The translations under genes and the position numbers were made by a program. 32,682 nt of DNA, from positions 1-32,682 of the forward strand of contig VMSU01000121.1 of NCBI GenBank assembly GCA_013792005.1, written 5' to 3'. The stretch's first letter is position 1, and each line of letters begins with the position of its first letter. This document shows, in pieces, positions 17,534 to 26,007 of the stretch. The notes under the pieces are model-generated. The model saw nothing but the letters and a program-made list of their open reading frames with translations. It searched no databases and was not told the DNA's origin. This stretch comes from Desulfobulbaceae bacterium. GTDB taxonomy: Bacteria; Desulfobacterota; Desulfobulbia; Desulfobulbales; VMSU01.

Positions 17534-18478
17534 CTATTTTTCAAGCCCCCAAGCCCCCATATCTTTGGGTATAGGAGCTTCTAACCGCACCGGCTCTCCT
17601 GTCCAAGGATGAACGAAATACAGACTCTCTGCATGCAAAGCCTGCCGAGGAGAAGGGATCCCGATCCCAACTTGGTCAGACCAGGGACGACTCCGCCACT
17701 CGACAAACTCCGCATCAGTCCGACCATACAATTTGTCACCAACTATAGGATGGCCAAGATGGGCAAGATGCACCCGGATCTGGTGAGTACGGCCAGTTTT
17801 TGGAAACACACGAACAAGCGTAACATCTCCACGCGTCCCTAAGACCTGATATCTGGTCAATGCATTTTTCGCCTTAACTGCTCGATTATCAGCCGTATAA
17901 CGATAGGTCACCACACTGTCCGGATCCCGACCGATAGGAGAATCAACAATCCCGCACTCCTGTTTCGGTCTACCGTAAACCACGGCCAGATAGGTCTTCT
18001 CCACCTCTTGCTGAGCAAAAAGAGCGCTCAATCTCCCCACATAATCAACATGCCGTGCCACTAGAATAACGCCTGACGTCTCGCGATCCAGACGATGCAC
18101 CAAACAGGCTGATGGATAGGGCGGACCAACACCATAGCGAAGCTGGTATATTAGATTGTGAGTCAAAGAACGACCCTGATGATGGACCAACAGATTACCA
18201 GTCTTATTTACGCATATTATCCATTTATCCTGATACAGTATCTGAATATTCAGGTCAGCTGCCGGCTCAGGAAATTCACTCATGTCCGGCGTAAAGCTCA
18301 CTGTATCCCCACTCCATATTGGCACATCACCTAAACAGAGTTGGCCATTTATCTCAATACGGCCGGTGACTAACTGCCGGCGCCATTCAGCTTCAAGCAA
18401 ATAGGTAAAGCGACCGGATAGATACTGCACTAGAAGAAAACCATTAAATTTCTGAGAAACAGTCGATGAAAAATTCAT
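17534..18478 (-). CDS. RluA-family 23S rRNA/tRNA pseudouridine synthase
   Basis: A 314-residue enzyme that isomerises uridine to pseudouridine in RNA. An S4 RNA-binding domain is at about residues 10-70, then the catalytic domain with HRLDRETSG at 128-136 (catalytic Asp131), the EKTYLAVVYG strand, and the GRTHQIRVHLAHLGHPIVGD segment typical of RluA/RluC/RluD proteins. I chose ATG 18478, which has AGGA 5 bases upstream, rather than the TTG nine codons earlier. Which RNA position it modifies cannot be told. Transcribed divergently from the cold-shock gene 101 bases away; the stop codon lies inside a repeat word (TGAACGGTTACC). Confidence 0.92.
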   Translation of the reverse strand: MNFSSTVSQKFNGFLLVQYLSGRFTYLLEAEWRRQLVTGRIEINGQLCLGDVPIWSGDTVSFTPDMSEFPEPAADLNIQILYQDKWIICVNKTGNLLVHHQGRSLTHNLIYQLRYGVGPPYPSACLVHRLDRETSGVILVARHVDYVGRLSALFAQQEVEKTYLAVVYGRPKQECGIVDSPIGRDPDSVVTYRYTADNRAVKAKNALTRYQVLGTRGDVTLVRVFPKTGRTHQIRVHLAHLGHPIVGDKLYGRTDAEFVEWRSRPWSDQVGIGIPSPRQALHAESLYFVHPWTGEPVRLEAPIPKDMGAWGLEK

Positions 18479-18497
18479 TTTTCCTGTGAAAGATTTA

Positions 18498-18527
18498 TTG
18501 CACAATCATTTATTTTGTGTCTATATA
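18498..18527 (+). promoter_or_regulatory. Candidate promoter of the cold-shock protein gene
   Basis: TTGCAC at 18498-18503 and TATATA at 18522-18527, 18 bases apart, upstream of a roughly 45-base leader that contains a small CTAG...CTAG inverted repeat. Such a leader would fit post-transcriptional temperature control, but it is short compared with enterobacterial cspA leaders. Confidence 0.4.
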
Positions 18528-18579
18528 AAACTAGGGTGCTAGTTTATTTCCATGCTACATTAATCAGAAGGAGTAGAAA

Positions 18580-18780
18580 ATGCCAGAAGGTACAGTGAAG
18601 TGGTTCAATGCGAAAAAAGGTTTTGGCTTCCTTGAGCGTGACAATGGAGATGATGTCTTTGTTCATTTCTCAGCCATTCAAACAGATGGATTCAGGACGT
18701 TAAACGAAGGAGATAAAGTCAAATTTGATATTGTTGATGGCGAAAAAGGCCCATCAGCCGCCAATGTCAAACGCGTATAA
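18580..18780 (+). CDS. Cold-shock domain protein (CspA family)
   Basis: A 66-residue single cold-shock domain: [15 protein letters not shown] carries RNP1 (KGFGFL) and DVFVHFSAI carries RNP2 (VFVHF), with the usual [20 protein letters not shown] end. It binds single-stranded RNA/DNA and acts as an RNA chaperone. GAAGGAG is placed 6-7 bases before the ATG. Full length for the family. A single-gene unit, with its own promoter candidate and an intrinsic terminator at 18805. Which paralog (cold-induced or constitutive) cannot be said. Confidence 0.96.
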   Translation: MPEGTVKWFNAKKGFGFLERDNGDDVFVHFSAIQTDGFRTLNEGDKVKFDIVDGEKGPSAANVKRV

Positions 18781-18804
18781 TTAAATCACAAAAGTGTTCC
18801 CCAT

Positions 18805-18840
18805 AAAAAAGGCCCACAATCTACATCGCGGGCCTTTTTT
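18805..18840. terminator. Bidirectional intrinsic terminator between csp and cbiO
   Basis: A6-GGCCC at 18805-18815 pairs with GGGCC-T6 at 18830-18840, so both strands end in a U run. It lies 24 bases after the csp stop and 20 bases past the cbiO stop on the other strand. Confidence 0.88.
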
Positions 18841-18859
18841 ATAGATATTTCAGGAAAAG

Positions 18860-19624
18860 TTATGGCGAAAGAGGCCAATTACCACAGACAGAACATGGTT
18901 GCATCCGATGAATCTGCTCAAGGCCGCAAGCCTCAAGCAGCGCCCCATCCCGGAAGATATCCTCAGTAGGTCCATCAGCAGCAATCTTCCCCTCCTGAAA
19001 GACAATAGTCCTCCGGCACAAATCCGCCACCATCTCCAAATCATGGGTAGCAATAATCTTAGTGTGTTGAAATGACCGCAGCAAGTTAATCAATCTTCTT
19101 CGCGCCGCCGGATCAAGATTTGAACTTGGTTCATCCATCACTAAGATATCAGGCGACATGACAAGAACAGTTGCAATCGCCACAGCTCTCTTTTCACCGC
19201 CCGACAGATGATACGGTGCGCGGTCCCGCAATGAGACTGCCCCAACCCGCTCCAAAGCAGCTGCCACTCGTGACTCCACCTCATCATGAGGGAGGCCAAG
19301 ATTCAGCGGACCAAAAGCGACATCCTCACGAACGGTTGGCATAAACAGTTGATCGTCCGGGTCCTGAAAAACCATCCCCACGGTCCGCCGCACTTCCTGC
19401 AAAGTCTCCTTGGTCAATGGATAGTCACCAATCCTCACAGCCCCATGCTGAGGCGTAATATACCCATTAAGGTGCAAGAGCAGGGTTGACTTTCCTGCCC
19501 CGTTTGCCCCGACCACCGCCACCGACTCGCCATGGGTGATCCTGAAAGAGATCCCCTTCAGCGCCTGCGTGCCGTCCGGATAGCTATAGTGAAGATCAGA
19601 AACTTCTACAATATGATGACTCAT
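18860..19624 (-). CDS. cbiO: ATP-binding subunit of an ECF-type cobalt/nickel transporter (CbiO-like)
   Basis: A 254-residue ABC ATPase that would drive uptake of Co2+/Ni2+ or a vitamin with the EcfT/CbiQ protein encoded upstream. Walker A is GANGAGKST at 39-47, Q-loop Gln87 in FQDPDDQLF (the DPDDQ form is typical of ECF ATPases), signature LSGGEK at 140-145, Walker B ILVMDE at 160-165, and switch His194 in ATHDLE. The C-terminus ends with a small HRMQPCSVCGNW tail whose Cys pair could bind metal; I do not recognise it as a standard part. Its ATG overlaps the cbiQ stop (ATGA). Metal or substrate identity is by family analogy; the S component is not in the window. Confidence 0.9.
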   Translation of the reverse strand: MSHHIVEVSDLHYSYPDGTQALKGISFRITHGESVAVVGANGAGKSTLLLHLNGYITPQHGAVRIGDYPLTKETLQEVRRTVGMVFQDPDDQLFMPTVREDVAFGPLNLGLPHDEVESRVAAALERVGAVSLRDRAPYHLSGGEKRAVAIATVLVMSPDILVMDEPSSNLDPAARRRLINLLRSFQHTKIIATHDLEMVADLCRRTIVFQEGKIAADGPTEDIFRDGALLEACGLEQIHRMQPCSVCGNWPLSP

Positions 19625-20439
19625 GACATAGTCCGTGCAACAATGCTCCCCAAGATATGGGGAAGATTATAAATTCGCATCACGGCAAAAGCCGCCCACC
19701 AGCCCAGAATAAAAACGACATCGGTTACCCTGAAATGCAAAGGACGAAGCATTCTCACCTCACCGTCAAACCCCCGACTGAGCATAGCCAGATGAATTCG
19801 CTGAGCTCTCTGCAGAGTCCTCAAGAGCAAATGTCCGATCACGGACGCAAAAACACGAATTCCAAGCCCCCTGCCACCAAATGACCTCAGCGCCCGAGCC
19901 CTGACCACCCTCATCGCCTCCCCTCCCAACACAAAAATATATCGATAAAGAAAGAGGAGCTGTACCGTAAGAACTCTGGGCATCCCTAACCGCAGCAGAG
20001 CGAAACACAACCCTTGAAAACTGGTTGTTGCTATCAACAAGAATGCCATCCCTATGGTCAAACAGAAACGAAGCATGATGGAGGCAAAAGAGACCCAACC
20101 GCCACTAATCCCTATTGGTCCGAAACGAACCAGAATTTCCCGGTCAAAAAACGGGTTGAGAATACCGACCATAATCGCAAACGGGGCAACGACCACAATC
20201 TTACGAAGAATGAGACCCAACGGTAATTGTCCCACCGTGGCAAACATCACAGGATAGAGCAGGAACGGTAAGAGACCTGCCACCTCGTATTTGGGAAAAG
20301 AGACCACGGCTATTAAAAACGCCATGGTGGTCAGCACCTTGGCCCTCGGGTCAAGCCGATGTACGGGGGTCTGTTGCAGCGCTAGTTGATCCAGTCTGCC
20401 GATGTCAAAAAAAGTGGCGTCGATCGTGCCAAGTCTCAT
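19621..20439 (-). CDS. cbiQ: ECF transporter transmembrane (T) component, CbiQ-like
   Basis: A 272-residue membrane protein with about 5-6 helices. The cytoplasmic coupling region has the Ala-Arg-Gly/Arg-Gly-type motifs of EcfT proteins seen as VRARALRSFGGRG and MLSRGFDGEVR. The N-terminus TPVHRLDPRAKVL is the classic CbiQ 'hrldPraKl' segment. Its start ATG overlaps the stop of the CofD-like gene, and its stop overlaps the start of cbiO, so the three genes are translationally coupled. No CbiM, CbiN or CbiK gene is adjacent, so the substrate-binding partner must be encoded elsewhere or this is a reduced module. Confidence 0.9.
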   Translation of the reverse strand: MRLGTIDATFFDIGRLDQLALQQTPVHRLDPRAKVLTTMAFLIAVVSFPKYEVAGLLPFLLYPVMFATVGQLPLGLILRKIVVVAPFAIMVGILNPFFDREILVRFGPIGISGGWVSFASIMLRFCLTIGMAFLLIATTSFQGLCFALLRLGMPRVLTVQLLFLYRYIFVLGGEAMRVVRARALRSFGGRGLGIRVFASVIGHLLLRTLQRAQRIHLAMLSRGFDGEVRMLRPLHFRVTDVVFILGWWAAFAVMRIYNLPHILGSIVARTMS

Positions 20440-22754
20440 TGCCGGATCTCCATTCCCCTATCACAAGCAGAGCCGCAGGAGGATACATCAAGGAGTTTTT
20501 GTACCCCATTTTGCTGAAAAACAACTTCTCTGAAAAAATCAATCAACCCCCGGCGTCTGGACTGATGCTTGGCATGTTCAAACACCGGATCTGAGAATTC
20601 TGCGCGGGCAATACCCATTTTATACTCAACATAACTGGAAAACCGGTTATCCAAATACCATGCATACGTCAGGCCCATCAATAATCCCGGCGGTGTAAAA
20701 CCCTCATCGCCATTGACAACCCGGGTGAAATGATAAGGATCATGAACGGACTGTCGCATCCGAGCCAGCAAAAGATATTGAAACAACTCCTGCTCTGAAA
20801 AAAAACAGCGCCGCTGAGCAAGGGGACGAAGAATAAGATGATACACCTTTCCCAAAATCTCCCCCCCATGCAATAGGGGTTGAACCTCTTTACTCAGAGC
20901 AAAATTCCCAAGCAGGGACTGGCCCAAAGCGGCTAGAAAAGCCACCTCAAACTGTTGCTTTCTCCCCACCAGATCCCTGCAAATCTTAATTGTACTGTCA
21001 GACGGATCATAAAACGAATACAGGTTATCCCAATACTGATCCCGCTTCCACTCCGCCTGATCAACAATGGTTACCCCGTGCAGGTACTGTAAGTGAGACA
21101 CCGGAATATCAGGATGCCTCCAAACAATGTCCCCCACCTGCTCATAATCCCGGACACTCAACTGACCCAAGGTCTCTAGAATACGACCATACCGTTGACA
21201 GGGCACATCAGCAGTGGATCTAACCTCGACCTCGACCTCAGCCGCAGGAGAAAGAGCCAATTCCCCCTGCCCCTCTTTCTGGTCAAGATAGCCATTAACG
21301 GCCCAAAGAACTTTGATGGCCGTGGCAAAAGCTACCGGGTCATGGCGAACCTTTCGATCAAGTAATCCCTGGCGAGAAAAAATACTTGCCTCAATAGGAG
21401 AGAATCCCATATTCCAGACCTTGACCCGATCAAGATAAATGGGCGTTTTCCCTTCGACAGCATAGCTCTGAATAATATTGCCGGGGATTTCCTGCATCGC
21501 CAGCAACAAAATCTTGCCAAAAAGCCCCTGAACCCCGCCCGGGATATTCTGATGATACGCCGTGATCAAGTCAGAGACATAATACCGGCGGCCTGAATCA
21601 TCTGTCGCCAAGTCTGTTTCGCCGGCCTGGACCCAAAGATTGGCCACCAATAACTTCATCGCCCGGTCATTTTCCCTGACAGCCTGGGCCAACCCCGGTG
21701 TTTGCATCACAGGCACGATACTGGTGTACAGACTCCCTGGAGCATAGAGAATAATATCAGCCTGACGGATAGCGTCCAGGACCTCAGGAAGGATCCGAGG
21801 ATCCGGACGAACATAATCAACCATTACCTGTTCAACAGGAACGCCACGATGAGCTGTCGCGACCTTGCTTTCTCCGGTCACCACCACCCCGTTGGCATAA
21901 CGCATTTTCAGGACAGAGGGAGTACAGGCACAGGGCAAAACAGCATCAGCAGGAACACCGATCAGGGAGGTAATATCATGAAGTCCATCCCGGATAGCGT
22001 TGGGTGAAACCTCAATAGGTTCTCCTTCTACCCGAGCATATATGGCAGACAAAATTAATAGGTTCCCGAGACAATGAGGTCGATTAAGGGCTTTACTCAA
22101 TCTCCTGTCGCTGAAAAGACGTTGCAACAACACCATGATTCCAGAGATCAACGGGGGGGGCAGACCCTGAAGGTTAATCCCACCCCGACTCAGCAGATCA
22201 CTTAACGATGACGGAGTCTTTGTGAAACGATAGTTGAACAAAGAAAACAAGGCCACTCCAATTTGGCTGGCCTCATTTTCGGATACCTTATAGTCTGCTT
22301 TTAAGCGGGATTTCTGCACTGAAGAGAGCAACACATGACGAATATCACCAAGACCGATCAAAGGAAAGTCTCGCAACAGCTCGCCGGTTGAACCACCATC
22401 ATCAGTTGTGCATACAATGGCCTGAGTTCGAGGAAAAATCTCCTTCAGTCCATGAAAGGGATGTTCAACCCAGCTCAAACTCCGGCTGTCTCCACCGACA
22501 ATAGTAGACAACCCCGTTCCACCGCCGAAGATAACGACCCGGGCCTGACTGGTATCGTATCGCTTCAGAGTGGCGGTCAAGGTCTTAAACCCAGAAACAA
22601 GCCATGGTGGCCCCTCTGGCTCTCCCTGAAGGACTAATTCCAGAAGTTTCTCCCCCAAGCCCCGACTGGACAGCAATTCAAATGGCGAAAAGACAGCGGT
22701 CGTCAACCGGTCCAGACATTCGGTCAACGGATCACTTATGTTGGATTCAACCAT
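20436..22754 (-). CDS. Large YvcK/CofD-like protein with extra N- and C-terminal regions
   Basis: A 772-residue protein, about twice the length of ordinary YvcK (about 320) or CofD (about 310). The CofD/YvcK fold is shown by FGGGTGLS at 76-83, TTDDGGSTGELLRDF at 116-130, GLGDIRH at 134-140, and YAPGSLYTSIVPV further on. Residues 1-70 form an extra N-terminal piece, and about residues 490-772 an additional C-terminal domain I do not recognise. In YvcK proteins this fold binds UDP-sugars and affects carbon flux and cell-wall synthesis; CofD makes the F420 side chain. Neither role is proved here, and there is no other F420 gene in the window. Coupled to cbiQ by an ATGA overlap and 60 bases after mdh on the same strand. 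Ribosome site before the ATG is weak. Confidence 0.75.
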   Translation of the reverse strand: MVESNISDPLTECLDRLTTAVFSPFELLSSRGLGEKLLELVLQGEPEGPPWLVSGFKTLTATLKRYDTSQARVVIFGGGTGLSTIVGGDSRSLSWVEHPFHGLKEIFPRTQAIVCTTDDGGSTGELLRDFPLIGLGDIRHVLLSSVQKSRLKADYKVSENEASQIGVALFSLFNYRFTKTPSSLSDLLSRGGINLQGLPPPLISGIMVLLQRLFSDRRLSKALNRPHCLGNLLILSAIYARVEGEPIEVSPNAIRDGLHDITSLIGVPADAVLPCACTPSVLKMRYANGVVVTGESKVATAHRGVPVEQVMVDYVRPDPRILPEVLDAIRQADIILYAPGSLYTSIVPVMQTPGLAQAVRENDRAMKLLVANLWVQAGETDLATDDSGRRYYVSDLITAYHQNIPGGVQGLFGKILLLAMQEIPGNIIQSYAVEGKTPIYLDRVKVWNMGFSPIEASIFSRQGLLDRKVRHDPVAFATAIKVLWAVNGYLDQKEGQGELALSPAAEVEVEVRSTADVPCQRYGRILETLGQLSVRDYEQVGDIVWRHPDIPVSHLQYLHGVTIVDQAEWKRDQYWDNLYSFYDPSDSTIKICRDLVGRKQQFEVAFLAALGQSLLGNFALSKEVQPLLHGGEILGKVYHLILRPLAQRRCFFSEQELFQYLLLARMRQSVHDPYHFTRVVNGDEGFTPPGLLMGLTYAWYLDNRFSSYVEYKMGIARAEFSDPVFEHAKHQSRRRGLIDFFREVVFQQNGVQKLLDVSSCGSACDRGMEIRQ

Positions 22755-22814
22755 GATTACATAGCAAGGAGGAGTGCCTCATTTTGATAACAGGAGGTAA
22801 GACCTTGACACAAA

Positions 22815-23741
22815 TTAAAGACCAGTATCTGTCATCTGCTTTCTGACCACAGCCTCTGACTCTGCGAGGGCTGCCTTCTCTTCTGGTGTTAATGCGAATT
22901 CAATAATCCTTTCAACACCGCCTGCACCAAGTACAACCGGGACCCCGATAAAACAGCCCGATATGCCAAATTCCCCATCCACATAAGCGGCGCAAGGGAG
23001 AACACGCTTGGTGTCCTTAAGGATAGCCTCAGCCATCTCCACCGCCGAGAGACCTGGAGTATAAAACGCAGAACCAGTTTTAAGATGATTAACAATCTCG
23101 ATCCCGCCATGCTGGGTTCGCTTGACAATATCGGCAATCGCTTCAGGAGAAAGGAGATCTGTCACAGGCACTCCGGCGACGTTAGCCAACCGAACCAACG
23201 GCAACATATTATCACCATGCACCCCCATAACCATGGCGTTCACATCTTTAGGCGAAACCCCCACCGCATCAGCCAGAAAAGTCCTATAACGGGCAGAATC
23301 CAATACTCCAGCCATACCAATTACCCGGTTACGGGGAAAACCGGAGACCTTGAAGGCCGTATAAACCATAGCATCTATAGGATTGGTGACCACAATCAAG
23401 ACTGCATTTGGTGAATGCACAACCGCTTGCTCGGTACAAGACTTTACGATCGAAACATTCTTGGCCAGCAGATCATCCCGACTCATGCCCGGCTTTCTCG
23501 CTAAACCTGCGGTGATGATAATGACGTCTGAATCAGCAGTATCCTGATAATCATTGGTGCCAGTAATTGAGTAGGAAAAACCATCCACCGGTCCTCCCTG
23601 CAGCAGATCCAAACCCTTTCCCTGCGGGATTCCTTCCACCACATCCATCAACACGACATCACCAAGCTCACGCGCCATCGCCCAGTGAGCCGCAGTCGCA
23701 CCCACATTACCTGAGCCAATAATTGTAATCTTCTTTCGCAT
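22815..23741 (-). CDS. mdh: Malate dehydrogenase (LDH-like type)
   Basis: A 308-residue NAD-dependent enzyme, malate to oxaloacetate. The Rossmann motif GSGNVG is at 9-14, followed by an acidic residue at the end of strand 2 (VLMDVVEG), which fits NAD. The substrate loop [13 protein letters not shown] has the Arg-Lys-Pro-Gly-Met form of malate, not lactate, dehydrogenases; the catalytic Asp/Arg segment [11 protein letters not shown] and His in VMGVHGDNM are present. ATG 23741 is chosen over GTG 23744, with GAGGA upstream. It is one of the - strand run kdnB-kdnA-kdsB-mdh-cofD-like-cbiQ-cbiO. Its housekeeping role (reductive or oxidative TCA) is by family knowledge. Confidence 0.94.
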   Translation of the reverse strand: MRKKITIIGSGNVGATAAHWAMARELGDVVLMDVVEGIPQGKGLDLLQGGPVDGFSYSITGTNDYQDTADSDVIIITAGLARKPGMSRDDLLAKNVSIVKSCTEQAVVHSPNAVLIVVTNPIDAMVYTAFKVSGFPRNRVIGMAGVLDSARYRTFLADAVGVSPKDVNAMVMGVHGDNMLPLVRLANVAGVPVTDLLSPEAIADIVKRTQHGGIEIVNHLKTGSAFYTPGLSAVEMAEAILKDTKRVLPCAAYVDGEFGISGCFIGVPVVLGAGGVERIIEFALTPEEKAALAESEAVVRKQMTDTGL

Positions 23742-23788
23742 CACTTCCTCGCTGTATCAATAATTAATCAACATTATAATAAAATAAA

Positions 23789-24589
23789 TCAACTTTGTCG
23801 GCTGGACGGCGGCAGGTTGTCCGGCACTGAATTAATCATAGCAACAACCCTCTCCAGGTCTTGAGGGGTATCTACTTCAATAGAATCATGCTCTGTCAAA
23901 ACCACCTTGATTTGATACCCGAACTCAAGGGCCCGCAATTGCTCAAGCTTTTCAAATCGCTCCCACTCACCCTCTGGTAACCCAACAAAGATCACAAAGA
24001 ATCCTTTCCGATAAGCATAGAATCACAAGTGCTTATAATAAGTCGGGGGTACTGGCTCATCAGGGTTTCGCTGAAATGGAATCGGAGAACGAGAAAAATA
24101 GAGCGCCATTCCATGTCTGTCAAAAACAGTCTTCACATGATTAGGGTCGTGTATTTCCTCATGCCTGACGATCTTATAGATCAACGTTGACATAGGCAAA
24201 GACAGGTCTTCAAGCAGAGGGCGAGCCACCTGCTCAACCACCTCATGGGAAAAAAATGGTTGATCTCCCTGGATATTGACCACCACGTCTTGTTCAGCAA
24301 CACCCATCTTTTCTGCAGCCTCAGCCAAGCGGTCGGTTCCGGAAACATGATCGGAACGGGTCATAACCACTTCCCCGCCAAATCCATGAACACAACTGGC
24401 AATACGCTCATCATCGGTAGCAACCGCGACCCGTGTCAGAAGCGGCACAGCCATAGCTCTTTCATACACATGCTGGATCATTGGTTTGCCGGCAATATCG
24501 GCCAAAGGTTTCCCTGCAAACCTGTTAGATCCATAACGTGCAGGAATAATTGCAACAACCCTGGACTGCTCATTCTGTTTTATTGACAC
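23789..24589 (-). pseudogene. kdsB: kdsB (CMP-Kdo / CMP-8-amino-Kdo synthetase) interrupted by an in-frame TGA
   Basis: Activates Kdo (or 8-amino-Kdo) with CTP before LPS inner-core assembly. The N-terminal part shows IIPARYGSNRFAGKPL, ATDDERI, SGTDRLAEA and VVNIQGDQPF, all KdsB marks. At 24023-24025 the frame meets TGA, in KHL-stop-FYAYRKGFF, where the family has a conserved Gly (HLG.Y.YR); one base change from GGA gives TGA. The same frame then continues with EKLEQLRALE and HDSIEVDTPQDLERV, the expected C-terminus, to the stop at 23789. So the gene is intact apart from one codon. A GTG at 23995, with AAGGA six bases before it, could restart translation. The start is taken as GTG 24589 (GAAGGA upstream); TTG 24598 is the alternative. 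Sequencing error, pseudogene, readthrough or a two-piece protein are all possible. Confidence 0.85.
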
Positions 24590-24616
24590 TGAACCCAAAT
24601 CCTTCGTAGAAAAAAT

Positions 24617-25819
24617 CTATACCAGCGCTGCCGCATGGGCCGCTGCCACTATCTGAGCCAATCTCTCTTCTGAAAGCTTGACCGGCACCTGATACACTAA
24701 AGTCCGACCCATAATCTCTGCTGATTGAGGCAAAACCTGAGGATCATAAATGACCCTTCGCTTTCCATGCCCATCAATAAAAGGCCAACCAGCACGTGAC
24801 AATGTTGCTCCACTCAGCAAGTGCTCCCATTGAGGATAATAATGCCACGTGTTCTCGGCAAAATATACCGCCCCAGCCCCCTTCTCTCGTAGGATAGCGT
24901 TAACAGCCTTAGCCTGAGTGGAATCAGGAAGCATAAAAGACAAAAAAGTCGCCGAATCTCCGGCCTCGTCGACATATTGTCGAAAAGTAACACCTGGAAT
25001 TGAAGCAACGGCATCACGCATTTTGGCTTTGTTAACTTTTTGGGCGGCAATAATTGTATCGAGCTTCGCTAATTGCGCCAGCCCCAAAGCACCTTGAAGC
25101 TCCATCATTCGGAAATTAAAACCTATAAAACGACGTCCCTCCCCGCCACGACCACCAGGATTTTGAACATGATCATGCCCATGATCCTGATATTCGGAGA
25201 ACGTTCTCCATAATTCAGGATCGTTGGTGATCACCATCCCACCCTCACCAGTGGTAATTGTCTTTACCGGATCAAAGGAAAAAGTACCGCACGCACCAAA
25301 ACTTCCTAACTTGCGCCCGTTGACACTGGCGCCAGGGGACTGAGCGGTATCCTCGATTACAGGAATACCATGATGATCGGCAATCTTCTGAATTTCATCA
25401 ATTCTAGCCGCTGCTCCCATCATATGCACAGGAATAATAGCTCGCGTTTTAGGAGTAATTTTTCTCTCAAGATCAACAGGGTCCATATTCAAAGTTTGAT
25501 CTATCTCGGTAAAAACAGGAACGGCCCCAATATCGAGAATAGCCTCCCAAGTGGCGACAAAGGTAAACCCCTGAGTGATCACCTCATCACCGGGACCAAC
25601 TCCTAAAGCAACAAGCGCAACTTTAAGAGCAGCGGTCCCCGAGGTAACGGCCTGTGCATGGCTGGTACCGCAATAGAGAGCAAACATTTCCTCAAATTCA
25701 CGAACTTTATACACACCGCGACGCTGTTCCGCGAATTCATAACGAAAGAGTACCCCGGTATCAAAAACTTCCATTGCCTCTCTCTTCTCTTCCTCTCCAA
25801 ACACTTCAAAGCCTGGCAT
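24617..25819 (-). CDS. kdnA: 8-amino-3,8-dideoxy-manno-octulosonate aminotransferase (KdnA-like)
   Basis: A 400-residue PLP-dependent DegT/DnrJ/EryC1-family enzyme. It resembles the Shewanella KdnA as I recall it: start MPGFEVFGEEEK, PLP Lys in SFDPVKTITTGEGG, the SGTAALK loop, the QDHGHDHVQNP segment and a WHYYPQWEHL segment near the end. KdnA transfers an amino group from glutamate to 8-oxo-Kdo to give 8-amino-Kdo. An AAGGAGT site precedes the ATG. Position between the iron-type alcohol dehydrogenase (KdnB) and kdsB is exactly the known three-gene set, which raises confidence well above the family level. Without the context it would only be a sugar aminotransferase. Confidence 0.88.
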   Translation of the reverse strand: MPGFEVFGEEEKREAMEVFDTGVLFRYEFAEQRRGVYKVREFEEMFALYCGTSHAQAVTSGTAALKVALVALGVGPGDEVITQGFTFVATWEAILDIGAVPVFTEIDQTLNMDPVDLERKITPKTRAIIPVHMMGAAARIDEIQKIADHHGIPVIEDTAQSPGASVNGRKLGSFGACGTFSFDPVKTITTGEGGMVITNDPELWRTFSEYQDHGHDHVQNPGGRGGEGRRFIGFNFRMMELQGALGLAQLAKLDTIIAAQKVNKAKMRDAVASIPGVTFRQYVDEAGDSATFLSFMLPDSTQAKAVNAILREKGAGAVYFAENTWHYYPQWEHLLSGATLSRAGWPFIDGHGKRRVIYDPQVLPQSAEIMGRTLVYQVPVKLSEERLAQIVAAAHAAALV

Positions 25820-26007
25820 ACGGACTCCTTAATAGAAAAAACTTAATCACCATGAATCGCCAGGACTGAATGACCTGGCTGGAAACAGTAATTGAACAGT
25901 TACGGTTCTGGGCTTCGGCACCTTTCTGGGTCAGAAGGTGGATAGTTACATTAAACAAAAGATAAAAGAGATCGGATTGGTTACTTTTATCCGTAATGGT
26001 ACAACTA
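25820..26007. other. Spacer between kdnB and kdnA with small inverted repeats
   Basis: This 188-base gap holds a GCCAGG / CCTGGC hairpin at 25859-25879, a CACCTTTCTG / CAGAAGGTG hairpin at 25919-25940, and TGAACAGTTACG at 25893-25904, a word resembling the ends of repeats at 10.67 and 17.4 kb. No gene is seen and no clear T-tract terminator, so kdnB and kdnA may still be co-transcribed. Confidence 0.45.

Noticed and set aside
24023-24025. TGA in kdsB as a selenocysteine or as a glycine codon of an altered genetic code
   Set aside because: The family position is Gly, not Cys, and I see no SECIS-like stem just downstream. TGA ends other genes normally in this window.
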